DNA of 64,000 bases, from positions 62,001 through 126,000 of the forward strand of contig NZ_PYJN01000022.1 of assembly GCF_003025035.1 (NCBI RefSeq), in the 5' to 3' direction. This stretch comes from Rhizobium sp. SEMIA4064. GTDB lineage: Bacteria > Pseudomonadota > Alphaproteobacteria > Rhizobiales > Rhizobiaceae. The position numbers and the translations under genes were made by a program. Under the pieces are notes generated by a model that saw nothing but the letters and a program-made list of their open reading frames with translations, searched no databases and was not told where the DNA came from. Below, in pieces: positions 8,074 through 16,562 of the stretch; position 1 is the stretch's first letter, and each line of letters begins with the position of its first letter.

Positions 8074-10953
8074 TCACTCAGCCGCCTCCAGCTTCCCGGC
8101 AATCCGACGAGATTGCCGCGCCTGTTCGTCATAATCGATCTGCCATTGCGACGGACCGTTGGAGGGCGAGACCTGCACCGCCGTCACCTTGTATTCCGGG
8201 CAGTTCGTCGCCCAGTCGGTATAGTCCGTGGTGATGACGTTTGCCTGCGTGTTCGGATGATGGAAGGTCGTATAGACGACGCCGGGGGCAACGCGGTCGG
8301 TAATCAATGCCCTGAGCGTCGTATCGCCGGAGCGGCTGGCGAGCTTGATCCAATCGCCATCGCGGATGCCGCGCTGCTCCGCATCGTGCGGATGGATTTC
8401 CAGGCGATCCTCCGCATGCCACACGACATTCTCGGTGCGCCGCGTCTGCGCGCCGACATTGTACTGGCTGAGGATACGCCCGGTGGTGAGCAGCAGCGGG
8501 AATCGTGGGCCGGTACGCTCATCGGTCGGAACATATTCCGTGCGGATGAACTTGCCCTTGCCACGCACGAAGCCGTCGACATGCATGATCGGCGAGCCGA
8601 GCGGCGTCTTCTCGTTGCAGGGCCACTGCACGGAGCCCATTTTCTCGAGATAGTCATAAGAGACAAGCGCGAAGCTCGGCGTCGTCGCGGCGATCTCGTC
8701 CATGATCTCGGACGGATGCGCGTAGTTCCAGCCAAGACCCATGGCTTGCGCCATCTTCTGCGTCACTTCCCAATCGGCATAACCGTTGAGCGGGCTCATC
8801 ACCCTGCGCACGCGGTTGATGCGGCGTTCGGCATTGGTGAAGGTGCCGTCCTTTTCCAGGAAGGTCGAACCGGGCAGGAAGACATGCGCGTAATTGGCGG
8901 TCTCGTTCAGGAAGAGATCGTGAACGACGACGCATTCCATCGCCGCAAGACCGGCGGCAACATGCTTGGTATCCGGATCGGACTGGAGGATATCCTCTCC
9001 CTGAATGTAGATGCCCTTGAACGTGCCCTCGACGGCGGCATCGAGCATATTGGGAATGCGCAAGCCGGGCTCGTTGTTGAGCTTCACGCCCCAGAGCTTT
9101 TCGAAGATATCGCGGGTCGCATCGTCGGAGATGTGGCGATAACCTGTCAGTTCGTGCGGGAAGGAACCCATATCGCACGAGCCCTGCACGTTGTTCTGAC
9201 CGCGCAGCGGGTTCACGCCGACGCCCGGACGGCCGATATTGCCCGTCACCATGGCGAGGTTGGCGATCGCCATGACCGTGGTCGAGCCCTGGCTGTGCTC
9301 GGTGACGCCGAGGCCGTAATAGATCGCGCCATTGCCGCCCTTGGCATAAAGGCGGGCAGCGCCGCGCACCAGATCGGCGGGAACGCCGGTGTATTTTTCC
9401 GATTCCTCCGGGCTGTGCTGCGGCTCGGCGACAAAAGCGGCCCAATCTTCGAATTCGGACCAGTCACAGCGTTCGCGGATGAACTTCTCGTCGAAAAGGC
9501 CTTCCGTGACGATGACATGGGCCAGCGCCGTCAGCATGGCGACGTTGGTGCCCGGCTTCAGCGGCAGGTGATAGCTCGCCTCGACATGCGGCGTGCGCAC
9601 CAGATCGATGCGGCGCGGATCGATGACGATCAGCTTGGCACCTTGACGCAGCCGCTTCTTCAGTCGCGAGCCGAACACCGGGTGACCATCCGTCGGATTG
9701 GCGCCGATGACGATGACGACATCGGAATATTCGACGCTGTCGAAATTCTGCGTGCCGGCCGAGGTGCCGAAAGCCTGGCCGAGGCCGTAACCGGTCGGCG
9801 AGTGGCAGACGCGGGCGCAGGTATCGACGTTGTTGTTGCCGAAGCCGGCGCGCACCAGCTTCTGCACTAGGTAGGTCTCTTCGTTGGTGCAGCGCGACGA
9901 GGTGATGCCGCCGACGGAGTCGCGGCCATACTGATATTGAAGCCGCTTGAACTCGGTGGCGATATGGGCAAAGGCCTCATCCCAGGTCACTTCGCGCCAC
10001 GGGTCGGTGATCTTCTCACGGACCATCGGATTGAGGATGCGGTCCTTGTGGGTCGAATAGCCATAGGCGAAGCGGCCCTTGACGCAGGAATGGCCGCGAT
10101 TGGCCTGGCCATCCTTCCACGGCACCATGCGTACCACTTCCTCGCCACGCATCTCCGCCTTGAAGGAGCAGCCGACGCCGCAATAGGCGCAGGTGGTGAC
10201 AACGGAATGTTCCGGCTGGCCGATCGAAATCACCGATTTCTCGGTCAGCGTCGCGGTCGGGCAAGCCTGCACGCAGGCACCGCAAGAGACGCACTCGCTA
10301 TCGATGAAATTCTCGTGCATGCCGGCCGAGACGCGGGAGTCGAAGCCGCGTCCCTCGATGGTCAGCGCGAACGTGCCCTGCACTTCCTCGCAGGCGCGTA
10401 CGCAGCGGGAGCAAACGATGCACTTCGAAGCATCATAGGTGAAATAGGGATTGGACTCGTCCTTCGGCGCCCACTTCAGATTGATCTCGCCGTTGTCGCG
10501 TGCCTTGACGTGATTGTCGCCCTCGTAGCCATAACGCACATCGCGCAGGCCGACGGCGCCGGCCATGTCCTGCAATTCGCAATCGCCGTTGGCGGCGCAG
10601 GTCAGGCAGTCCAGTGGGTGATCCGAAATATAGAGCTCCATCACGCCGCGGCGGATGTCCTTCAGCCGGCCGGTCTGCGTGTGGACGACGATGCCCGGCG
10701 CTACGGGCGTCGTGCACGAGGCCGGCGTGCCGTTGCGGCCTTCGATCTCGACGAGACAGAGCCGGCAGGAACCGAATGCATCGATCATATCGGTGGCGCA
10801 GAGCTTCGGCACCTCAATGCCGGCTTCCATCGAAGCGCGCATGATCGACGTGCCTTCCGGCACCGTAATCTGGCGGCCGTCGATGGTCAGCGTCACCTGG
10901 TTTTCGGACTGGGAGGCGGGTGTACCGTAGTCGATTTCGTGAACGAGGGACAT
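8074..10953 (-). CDS. fdsA: NAD-dependent formate dehydrogenase, molybdenum-binding alpha subunit
   Basis: The 959-residue catalytic subunit oxidises formate to CO2 at a bis-MGD molybdenum centre. The N-terminus carries NuoG-like clusters: a [2Fe-2S] site (cysteines about 52, 63, 66, 80), HPLDCLTCAANGDC (about 112-125), CIVCSRCVRACEE (about 178-190), CVSCGACVQACP (about 221-232) and CAYCGVGC (about 255-262). The molybdenum ligand is the cysteine in CARVCHSPT (about residue 383), so this is a cysteine, not a selenocysteine, enzyme. The ATG at 10953 (MSLVHEIDYG) was chosen over the longer frame because it begins at the ferredoxin domain, just 5 bp after fdsB. Confidence 0.96.
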   Translation of the reverse strand: MSLVHEIDYGTPASQSENQVTLTIDGRQITVPEGTSIMRASMEAGIEVPKLCATDMIDAFGSCRLCLVEIEGRNGTPASCTTPVAPGIVVHTQTGRLKDIRRGVMELYISDHPLDCLTCAANGDCELQDMAGAVGLRDVRYGYEGDNHVKARDNGEINLKWAPKDESNPYFTYDASKCIVCSRCVRACEEVQGTFALTIEGRGFDSRVSAGMHENFIDSECVSCGACVQACPTATLTEKSVISIGQPEHSVVTTCAYCGVGCSFKAEMRGEEVVRMVPWKDGQANRGHSCVKGRFAYGYSTHKDRILNPMVREKITDPWREVTWDEAFAHIATEFKRLQYQYGRDSVGGITSSRCTNEETYLVQKLVRAGFGNNNVDTCARVCHSPTGYGLGQAFGTSAGTQNFDSVEYSDVVIVIGANPTDGHPVFGSRLKKRLRQGAKLIVIDPRRIDLVRTPHVEASYHLPLKPGTNVAMLTALAHVIVTEGLFDEKFIRERCDWSEFEDWAAFVAEPQHSPEESEKYTGVPADLVRGAARLYAKGGNGAIYYGLGVTEHSQGSTTVMAIANLAMVTGNIGRPGVGVNPLRGQNNVQGSCDMGSFPHELTGYRHISDDATRDIFEKLWGVKLNNEPGLRIPNMLDAAVEGTFKGIYIQGEDILQSDPDTKHVAAGLAAMECVVVHDLFLNETANYAHVFLPGSTFLEKDGTFTNAERRINRVRRVMSPLNGYADWEVTQKMAQAMGLGWNYAHPSEIMDEIAATTPSFALVSYDYLEKMGSVQWPCNEKTPLGSPIMHVDGFVRGKGKFIRTEYVPTDERTGPRFPLLLTTGRILSQYNVGAQTRRTENVVWHAEDRLEIHPHDAEQRGIRDGDWIKLASRSGDTTLRALITDRVAPGVVYTTFHHPNTQANVITTDYTDWATNCPEYKVTAVQVSPSNGPSQWQIDYDEQARQSRRIAGKLEAAE

Positions 10954-10958
10954 GGCTC

Positions 10959-12515
10959 TTACTCCGCCGCTTCGATCAAGGGAACCGGAGAAAAGTCCTC
11001 CGGAAAATGCGTCATCGCGCTCATGACGGGATAGGGCGTAAAGCCGCCGAGTGCACAGAGCGAACCAAATTTCATTGTGTTGCAGAGATCGGCAAGCAGG
11101 ACCCGGTTCTTCTCCGGTTCGATGCCGCCTGCAATCTTGTCGACCGTCTCTACGCCGCGCGTCGAACCGATGCGGCAGGGCGTGCACTTGCCACAGCTTT
11201 CCACCGCACAGAATTCCATCGCGAAACGCGCCTGTTTCAGCATGTCGGCGGTATCGTCGAAAACCACGAGGCCGGCATGGCCAATCAGGCCGTCCTTAGC
11301 CGCAAAGGCTTCATAGTCGAACGGCGTGTCGAACAAGGCGCGCGGGAAATAAGCCCCGAGGGGCCCGCCCACCTGCACCGCCTTGACCGGTCGTCCCGTT
11401 GCAGTACCGCCGCCGATCCTGTCGACGATATCGCCAAGAGACAGGCCGAAGGCCGTCTCGTAGAGGCCGGCATATTTGACGTTGCCCGCGATCTGGAGGG
11501 GAATGGTGCCGCGCGACCGGCCCATGCCGAAATCACGATAGAAGGCTGCGCCCTTGTCCATGATCACCGGGACGGAGGCGAGCGAAATGACGTTGTTGAT
11601 GACGGTCGGGCAGTCGAACAGACCCTTATGCGCCGGCAATGGCGGCTTGGCGCGGACCACGCCGCGCTTGCCTTCCAGGCTGTTCAGGAGCGCCGTCTCC
11701 TCGCCACAGACATAGGCGCCGGCGCCAGTGCGGATCTCCACATCGAAAGCCTTGCCGCAGCCGAGAACGGAAGGCCCGAGAATGCCGGCCTTGCGCGCGA
11801 TCTCGACCGCCTCGGTCATCACGGCGATCGCATGCGGATATTCCGAACGCGTATAGACGAAGCCCTTGGTCGCGCCGGTTGCGAGGCCGGCAATCGCCAT
11901 GCCCTCGATCAGTACGAAGGGATCGCCTTCCATGATCATGCGGTCGGCAAAGGTGCCGCTATCGCCCTCGTCGGCATTGCAGACGATGTATTTGCGGTCG
12001 CCCGCGGCGTCGAGCACCGTCTTCCATTTGATGCCGGTCGGGAAGCCCGCACCGCCGCGGCCGCGCAGGCCGGAGTCGGTCACTTCCTTCACAATGTCGG
12101 CCGCAACCATGCCGACGGCACGACGCAGGCCCTTCAGGCCACCATGGGCTTCATAGTCTTGCAGCGAAAGAGGATCGGTGACGCCGCAGCGGGCGAAGGT
12201 GAGGCGGGTCTGCTCCTTGAGGAATGGGAGGTTCTCGACCTCCCCAAGACAGAGCGGATGATCGCCGCCGGTGATCAGCCCGGCATCGAAGATACCAACC
12301 ACATCCTTGGCCTTCATCGGCCCATAGCCGATACGCTTGCCGTCGACCTCGACTTCGACCAGCGGTTCCAGCCAGAACATGCCGCGCGAGCCGTTGCGCA
12401 CGATCTGCGCATCAAGACCCCGGCCGGCAATCTCCTGCGCGACAGCCTTCGCCACCTTCTCGGCCCCGAGGGCAAGAGCGGCGGCATCGCGGGGGATGTA
12501 AATCTTCACCGTCAT
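10959..12515 (-). CDS. fdsB: NAD-dependent formate dehydrogenase beta subunit
   Basis: The 518-residue NuoF-like subunit passes electrons from fdsA clusters to NAD through FMN. A thioredoxin-like N-terminal region is followed by the FMN/NADH motifs SGLRGRGGAGFPTGIKWK (about 148-165) and NADEGDSGTFADR (about 182-194). The [4Fe-4S] ligands lie in ESCGKCTPCR (about 440) and GSLCALGG (about 485). Its ATG overlaps the fdsG stop by 4 bp, and fdsA follows after 5 bp, showing a tight operon. Confidence 0.95.
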   Translation of the reverse strand: MTVKIYIPRDAAALALGAEKVAKAVAQEIAGRGLDAQIVRNGSRGMFWLEPLVEVEVDGKRIGYGPMKAKDVVGIFDAGLITGGDHPLCLGEVENLPFLKEQTRLTFARCGVTDPLSLQDYEAHGGLKGLRRAVGMVAADIVKEVTDSGLRGRGGAGFPTGIKWKTVLDAAGDRKYIVCNADEGDSGTFADRMIMEGDPFVLIEGMAIAGLATGATKGFVYTRSEYPHAIAVMTEAVEIARKAGILGPSVLGCGKAFDVEIRTGAGAYVCGEETALLNSLEGKRGVVRAKPPLPAHKGLFDCPTVINNVISLASVPVIMDKGAAFYRDFGMGRSRGTIPLQIAGNVKYAGLYETAFGLSLGDIVDRIGGGTATGRPVKAVQVGGPLGAYFPRALFDTPFDYEAFAAKDGLIGHAGLVVFDDTADMLKQARFAMEFCAVESCGKCTPCRIGSTRGVETVDKIAGGIEPEKNRVLLADLCNTMKFGSLCALGGFTPYPVMSAMTHFPEDFSPVPLIEAAE

Positions 12516-12991
12516 CGGCGCGCCTCCATCACGAGATCTTCGACGGCCTCATCATCCAGGCGGCCATGAAGCTCACCGTCGAGCATCGCCGACGGCGCAC
12601 AGGCGCACAGGCCGAGACAGTATACCGGCTCCAGCGTCACGCCGCCATCCAGTGTCGTCTGGTGGAAATCGATGCCGAGCAATTGCTTGACCCGCTCGGC
12701 GAGCCGGTCGCCGCCCATCGACTGACAGGCTTCGGCGCGACAGAGCTTCAGCACATGACGGCCGGCGGGATGATCGCGATAATCATGGTAGAAGGTCATC
12801 ACGCCATGCACTTCGGCGCGAGACAGGTTCAGCGCCTTTGCGATGAGCGGCAGCGTATCCTGCGGCACATAGCCGAACTCCTCCTGGATCCCGTGCAGGA
12901 TCGGCAGGAGCGGCCCTTCCATCGACTTCATGCGGTCGATGATAACGCCGGCGCGGGCCGCGATCTCGCCCGAACCAAGATGCAAACTCAT
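12512..12991 (-). CDS. fdsG: NAD-dependent formate dehydrogenase gamma subunit
   Basis: A 159-residue NuoE-like subunit with one [2Fe-2S] cluster. Ligands are visible at CRAEACQS (cysteines about 84 and 89) and CLGLCACAP (about 125-131). The ATG at 12991 was chosen because GGGAGG lies just upstream; the longer frame to 13048 is not supported. It is the first structural gene of the operon, 116 bp after the LysR gene. Confidence 0.94.
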   Translation of the reverse strand: MSLHLGSGEIAARAGVIIDRMKSMEGPLLPILHGIQEEFGYVPQDTLPLIAKALNLSRAEVHGVMTFYHDYRDHPAGRHVLKLCRAEACQSMGGDRLAERVKQLLGIDFHQTTLDGGVTLEPVYCLGLCACAPSAMLDGELHGRLDDEAVEDLVMEARR

Positions 12992-13091
12992 AAGCAGCCT
13001 CCCAGGCTTCTCCTCAGCGAACACGCGAACGCATGGCCAATGAAACAAAAATCGCAGGGAAGAGCGGAGGAATCAATAACGCAGCCCCGTT

Positions 13092-13116
13092 AATCGATAG
13101 AAAATTTCTATCGATT
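13092..13116. promoter_or_regulatory. Palindromic LysR-type operator candidate ahead of fdsG
   Basis: Arms AATCGATAGAAA (13092-13103) and TTTCTATCGATT (13105-13116) form a perfect odd palindrome around one central base. The inner part reads ATAG-N7-CTAT, the T-N11-A pattern bound by LysR-type regulators and identical in form to an OxyR half-site. It overlaps the stop codon of the LysR gene (13108-13110) and lies about 100 bp before fdsG. It could alternatively be a weak AT-rich terminator for the LysR gene. Confidence 0.6.
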
Positions 13117-14004
13117 TTTATCGGCTTCAGCTAACAATCGCGCCTCATGCAACAAAGCGGAGACGAGCGGCGTAAACGGCTCGCGATGCGTCGCAACCAG
13201 ACCAACGAGATGTTCCGCATCCGGTTCCGTGATGGGAATCTTGTGAATATCAGCGGGAAAGCCGAAGGAATCCGCGATATTCTTCGGCATGATGCTCGCC
13301 CAGCGTCCGGTCTGGACGTGGGCAAACAGCACAATCATCGAATTGGACTCCAGCGTCGGCTGCACCACCGCCCCCGCTTCGGCGAGATGCCGGTTGATGA
13401 TCCGGCGGTTTTGCATATCAGCAGTTAATAGACAAAGCCGAAGATGGCCCACTTCCTTCCAGGTCACGCTTGCGCGCTCGGCCAGCGGACTGCCCGCTGC
13501 CGTGATCAGATGGTAGCGCTCGGCATAAAGCGGCACGCTGGTGACGCGGCCAAGCGGCTCATTTTCCAGATAGGTGATGCCCGCGTCGATCTCGAGATTT
13601 TCGAGCAGGCTCAACACCTGCAGCGAATTGCGCGAGGTGATGGAGAAGGTAACGTCGGGATGCCGCTCCTGAAACGGCGCGGTGATTTTCGGCACCATGG
13701 CAAGCGCCGTCGGAATGGCGGCGATGCGGATATGGCCGGCAAGCCCCTTGCGCGCCGCCCGCATTTCCTCGCGCATGGTCCTAGTATCGCCGACGATGCG
13801 CCGCGCCCACTCCAGCACCCGCTGGCCCTCCGGCGTCAAACCCTGAAAGCGCGAGCCGCGACTGACGAGCATGACACCGAGCTGATCCTCCAACTGCCTG
13901 ATCGCGGCCGACAATGTCGGCTGCGTTATCCCGCATTCCTCCGCAGCACGGCCGAAATGCTTCTGGTTGGCAAGCGCGATGAAGAATTCCAGCTTGTCGA
14001 TCAT
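13108..14004 (-). CDS. LysR-family regulator of the formate dehydrogenase operon (probable)
   Basis: A 298-residue LysR protein: winged helix at residues about 1-60 (LANQKHFGRAAEECGITQPTLSAAIRQLEDQLG) and a substrate-binding domain at about 90-298. It lies directly upstream of fdsG on the same strand. In other bacteria a LysR protein (FdsR) controls fds genes, often from a divergent position, so control of fdsGBA is likely but inferred. Its start codon is preceded by a perfect hairpin that contains the ribosome site. Confidence 0.88.
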   Translation of the reverse strand: MIDKLEFFIALANQKHFGRAAEECGITQPTLSAAIRQLEDQLGVMLVSRGSRFQGLTPEGQRVLEWARRIVGDTRTMREEMRAARKGLAGHIRIAAIPTALAMVPKITAPFQERHPDVTFSITSRNSLQVLSLLENLEIDAGITYLENEPLGRVTSVPLYAERYHLITAAGSPLAERASVTWKEVGHLRLCLLTADMQNRRIINRHLAEAGAVVQPTLESNSMIVLFAHVQTGRWASIMPKNIADSFGFPADIHKIPITEPDAEHLVGLVATHREPFTPLVSALLHEARLLAEADKNR

Positions 14005-14031
14005 TTAACTCTCCTGAATACGAGAGTTAAA
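14004..14031 (-). promoter_or_regulatory. Hairpin overlapping the ribosome site of the formate LysR gene
   Basis: TTTAACTCTC (14004-14013) and GAGAGTTAAA (14022-14031) are perfect 10-bp arms with an 8-nt loop. On the mRNA the arm next to the ATG contains GGAGAG, so the probable Shine-Dalgarno sequence would be paired. It could control translation, or act as a DNA operator for autoregulation. Confidence 0.5.
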
Positions 14032-14117
14032 CGCGCCAAGGCATCAGCGCAACATTGGAAAACGGAGGCGTGGCATGGGGCGCATGTCCGCCTTGAGGCT
14101 AGGCCTCCGGAAACTCC

Positions 14118-14333
14118 CTAGAGACCTGCCTCGCCACCGGCGGATAGACGCTCAATGAAAACGGGAGGGACGAGCGGCATCGCACTCTTTTCGGCAGAAG
14201 CCGCATTTCTCGCACGGGCCGTTTTCTTCAGAAGCGTCGCAAAGTCGCTCAGCGACACGCGATCGGCACGGAGCATCTGCCGGATCATCGGATCGCGCAG
14301 AACTTCCGACATGGTCATCTCATTATTCTGCAT
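14118..14333 (-). CDS. Small protein of unknown function
   Basis: A 71-residue open frame with a strong ribosome site (AGAAGGAGGAT) 5-6 bases before its ATG, which is the main support that it is a gene. The sequence has an acidic/basic helical N-terminus (MSEVLRDPMIRQMLRADRVS, then LSDFATLLKKTARAR) and a Pro/Gly C-terminus. No signal peptide or membrane segment is seen, and the composition matches a small cytoplasmic protein. It lies between the formate LysR gene and an ArsR gene. I cannot assign a function. Confidence 0.6.
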   Translation of the reverse strand: MQNNEMTMSEVLRDPMIRQMLRADRVSLSDFATLLKKTARARNAASAEKSAMPLVPPVFIERLSAGGEAGL

Positions 14334-14466
14334 GAGCCTATCCTCCTTCTATGTTTTGAGGGAGTATTAGCGTCTCTGCATAACACTGTCGTGTCAGTCA
14401 GTTGACGATACGATGATGAATTGAAGGCCAAACCAAGGCTTCAGGAATTTCCGACTTTCCGGATGA

Positions 14467-14805
14467 TCAGCAATCGCCCTTGCAGAAGGACTGCTGCAGC
14501 GAATCGAGCACCGCGCAGATTTCGGAACTGGCGACGGCATAATAGACGAGCCGGCCCTCCCGGCGGGTATCGACCAGCTTTTCCAGCCGCAACCGCGCCA
14601 GATGCTGCGAAACCACTGCCTGCTGCAGGCCGAGAAGCCCCTCGATCTCCGTGACCGTCTTTTCGCGCTTGGCCAGCATGAAGAGGATGCTCAGCCGCGT
14701 CTCGTGCGACAGAGCTTTCAACAGGATACTCGCCCTTCGAGCCCTCGCAGTCAGTTCCTCGACATTATGCTCGATGGCACCGCCAAGCGGTGGAGACAGC
14801 GACAT
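14467..14805 (-). CDS. ArsR-family transcriptional regulator
   Basis: A 112-residue ArsR/SmtB winged-helix protein: ALSHETRLSILFMLAKREKTV, then VTEIEGLLGLQQAVVSQHLARL (recognition helix), then the wing VDTRREGRLVYYAV. The only cysteines are near the C-terminus (EICAVLD and FCKGDC); the classic alpha-3 ELCVC metal site is absent, so the signal is not an obvious ArsR-type metalloid site. Neighbours do not reveal a target; it may control the SDR gene at 14908-15681, or itself. Confidence 0.88.
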   Translation of the reverse strand: MSLSPPLGGAIEHNVEELTARARRASILLKALSHETRLSILFMLAKREKTVTEIEGLLGLQQAVVSQHLARLRLEKLVDTRREGRLVYYAVASSEICAVLDSLQQSFCKGDC

Positions 14806-14907
14806 AGAATGGCCTCTAGTGATAAACTCACATAGAGATATGCTTATAATATTATGAATCCATAAGCTGGTTCAAAAGGTCGCAGAACACCAAAAAAGGT
14901 CCGATTA

Positions 14908-15681
14908 TCAGCAGATAAGCTGCCCGCCGTTGATCTCGATGACCTGTCCCGTGATGTAGCCGGAGAGCGTCGGCGCGGCGAGGAAGAGATAGGCAGGCGC
15001 GCAATCCTCCGCCGTCCCCAGGCGCTGCAGCGGGATCGATCGCCGCGTCTGTTCGAGTTTTTCCTTCGACGAGTAACGATCGTGGAAATCGGTGGCGATG
15101 GTTCCCGGCGATACGCAGTTCACCCGGATACCCTCCGGCGCCAGCTCGCGCGCCAAAGCCTTCGAATAGGTTGCGACGAAGGCCTTGGAGGCGGAATAGA
15201 TCGCCGACCCCGGGCTGCCGCCGGTCAAAGCCGAGATCGAAACTGTATTGACGATTGCCGCCTGCCCGGCCGCCCGCAATAGCGGCAACAGCGCCCTTGT
15301 CACCTCGACGACGGAGGTCTGGTTGAGCTGGACGATCCGGTCATACCATTCGTCGGTCAATTCGCCGGCCGGAAAGCGGCCGACCATGGTACCGGCATTG
15401 TTGACCAGCACGTCGATGCGGTCGAACACGTCAGCAGCGGCAAGAGCAAAGTCCCTCGTGCCGGTCTCGCTCGTGAAATCAGCGGGAACGAGAAAGGCGC
15501 GGCGATCGAGCTCGGCCTCTAGCAGAAAATCGGGCAGCTCGCGGCCGGGATCGCGGCCGACATGGACGAGAACGCGCGCGCTGCAATCGAGAAACTGTCG
15601 CGCCACCTCCAGCCCGATGCCACGGCCGGCGCCGGTAACCACGACATTGCGATTTTCGAATAGCTTCGGATGAAACACCAT
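14908..15681 (-). CDS. Short-chain dehydrogenase/reductase
   Basis: A 257-residue classical SDR with the cofactor motif TGAGRGIG (about 16-23), NNAG (about 92-95) and the catalytic serine plus YSASK (about 159-163). It ends with the usual ASGYITGQ-like stretch (LSGYITGQVIEINGG). Substrate cannot be predicted. The ATG at 15681 has a GGGGAGG site. It is divergent from the DeoR/glpR-like gene, sharing a 95-bp intergenic region. Confidence 0.85.
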   Translation of the reverse strand: MVFHPKLFENRNVVVTGAGRGIGLEVARQFLDCSARVLVHVGRDPGRELPDFLLEAELDRRAFLVPADFTSETGTRDFALAAADVFDRIDVLVNNAGTMVGRFPAGELTDEWYDRIVQLNQTSVVEVTRALLPLLRAAGQAAIVNTVSISALTGGSPGSAIYSASKAFVATYSKALARELAPEGIRVNCVSPGTIATDFHDRYSSKEKLEQTRRSIPLQRLGTAEDCAPAYLFLAAPTLSGYITGQVIEINGGQLIC

Positions 15682-15746
15682 GACCTCCCCAATTCGCAGA
15701 ATCCGCGCGTCGGCAATTGCGGAATTTTCACTTTATCATATGATGA

Positions 15747-15759
15747 CGAAAAAACGAAA
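15747..15759. promoter_or_regulatory. Paired ACGAAA motifs ahead of the DeoR-type regulator
   Basis: ACGAAA occurs twice within 14 bp just before the DeoR-family gene. The same motif in inverted form, TTTCGT, is clustered ahead of glpD. This makes it a candidate recognition element for the regulator and for autoregulation. Confidence 0.4.
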
Positions 15760-15776
15760 GAAAGGGAGCGTCGACA

Positions 15777-16550
15777 ATGTTCCTATCAGGACGCCAGACG
15801 GAGATTCTGGAAATCGCCAAGACTGAGGGGCGCGTGCTGGTGGAGGAACTGGCGCTTCGCTTCTCCGTAACGCCGCAAACCATCCGCAAGGACCTGAACG
15901 ACCTGTGCGACGGCCGCGTTCTATCGCGCGTCCATGGCGGTGCGCTCTTTCCAGGCGGCACGGAAAACGTCAAATACGAAGCGCGCCGCTCCATCGCCGC
16001 CCCCGAAAAGCAGGCGATCGGCCGCGCCGCCGCCGGCCTGATCCCCAACAATACCTCTCTTTTCATCAATATCGGCACCACCACGGAAGCGGTCGGCGAG
16101 GCCCTTCTCGGCCATCACGAACTGATGGTCATCACCAATAATATCAACGTCGCCAATAAGTTACGCATCTTCCCCTCGATCGAGGTGGTCATCGCCGGCG
16201 GCGTCGTGCGCGGCTCGGACGGCGGCATTGTCGGGGAGGCGGCGGTCGACTTCATTAAGCAATTCAAGGTGGATTACGCCGTCATCGGCACCTCGGCCGT
16301 CGATGCCGATGGCGCACTTCTGGATTTCGATTTCCGCGAAGTGAAAGTGGCGCAGGCGATCATCGCCAATGCTCGCCATGTCATCCTGGTGGCCGACAGC
16401 ACCAAGTTCGAACGCACCGCCCCGGTGCGCATCGGCCATCTCTCGCAAGTCCACACGTTCGTTACCGACGAATGTCGTGTCGAGTCCGTCCGCGCCGCCG
16501 CGGCCGAACATGGCGTTCGCCTGGTGGAAACCTCACGCCGCCAGAATTGA
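15777..16550 (+). CDS. glpR: DeoR/GlpR-family transcriptional repressor
   Basis: A 257-residue DeoR-type regulator: helix-turn-helix at about 5-55 (LVEELALRFSVTPQTIRKDL, with RVHGGA) and a sugar-phosphate-sensing ISOCOT domain at about 75-230 (NIGTTTEAV, VIAGGVVRGSDGGIVGEAA, ADSTKF). It is followed on the same strand by glpD, as in other glycerol-3-phosphate regulons, so glycerol-3-phosphate is the likely effector. The symbol rests on that context. GGGAG precedes the ATG. Confidence 0.85.
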   Translation: MFLSGRQTEILEIAKTEGRVLVEELALRFSVTPQTIRKDLNDLCDGRVLSRVHGGALFPGGTENVKYEARRSIAAPEKQAIGRAAAGLIPNNTSLFINIGTTTEAVGEALLGHHELMVITNNINVANKLRIFPSIEVVIAGGVVRGSDGGIVGEAAVDFIKQFKVDYAVIGTSAVDADGALLDFDFREVKVAQAIIANARHVILVADSTKFERTAPVRIGHLSQVHTFVTDECRVESVRAAAAEHGVRLVETSRRQN

Positions 16551-16562
16551 TCGTCTCATCGC

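Noticed and set aside
8017-9870. A 617-codon open frame on the plus strand opposite fdsA
   Set aside because: The minus-strand frame has all expected iron-sulfur and molybdenum motifs, whereas this frame shows none.
13092-13116. Rho-independent terminator for the formate LysR gene
   Set aside because: The stem is AT-rich and begins inside the stop codon; the ATAG-N7-CTAT form and position before fdsG fit an operator better, although a terminator role is not excluded.
6815-13116. Selenocysteine formate dehydrogenase
   Set aside because: No in-frame TGA at the molybdenum-ligand position; the codon gives cysteine in CARVCHSPT.
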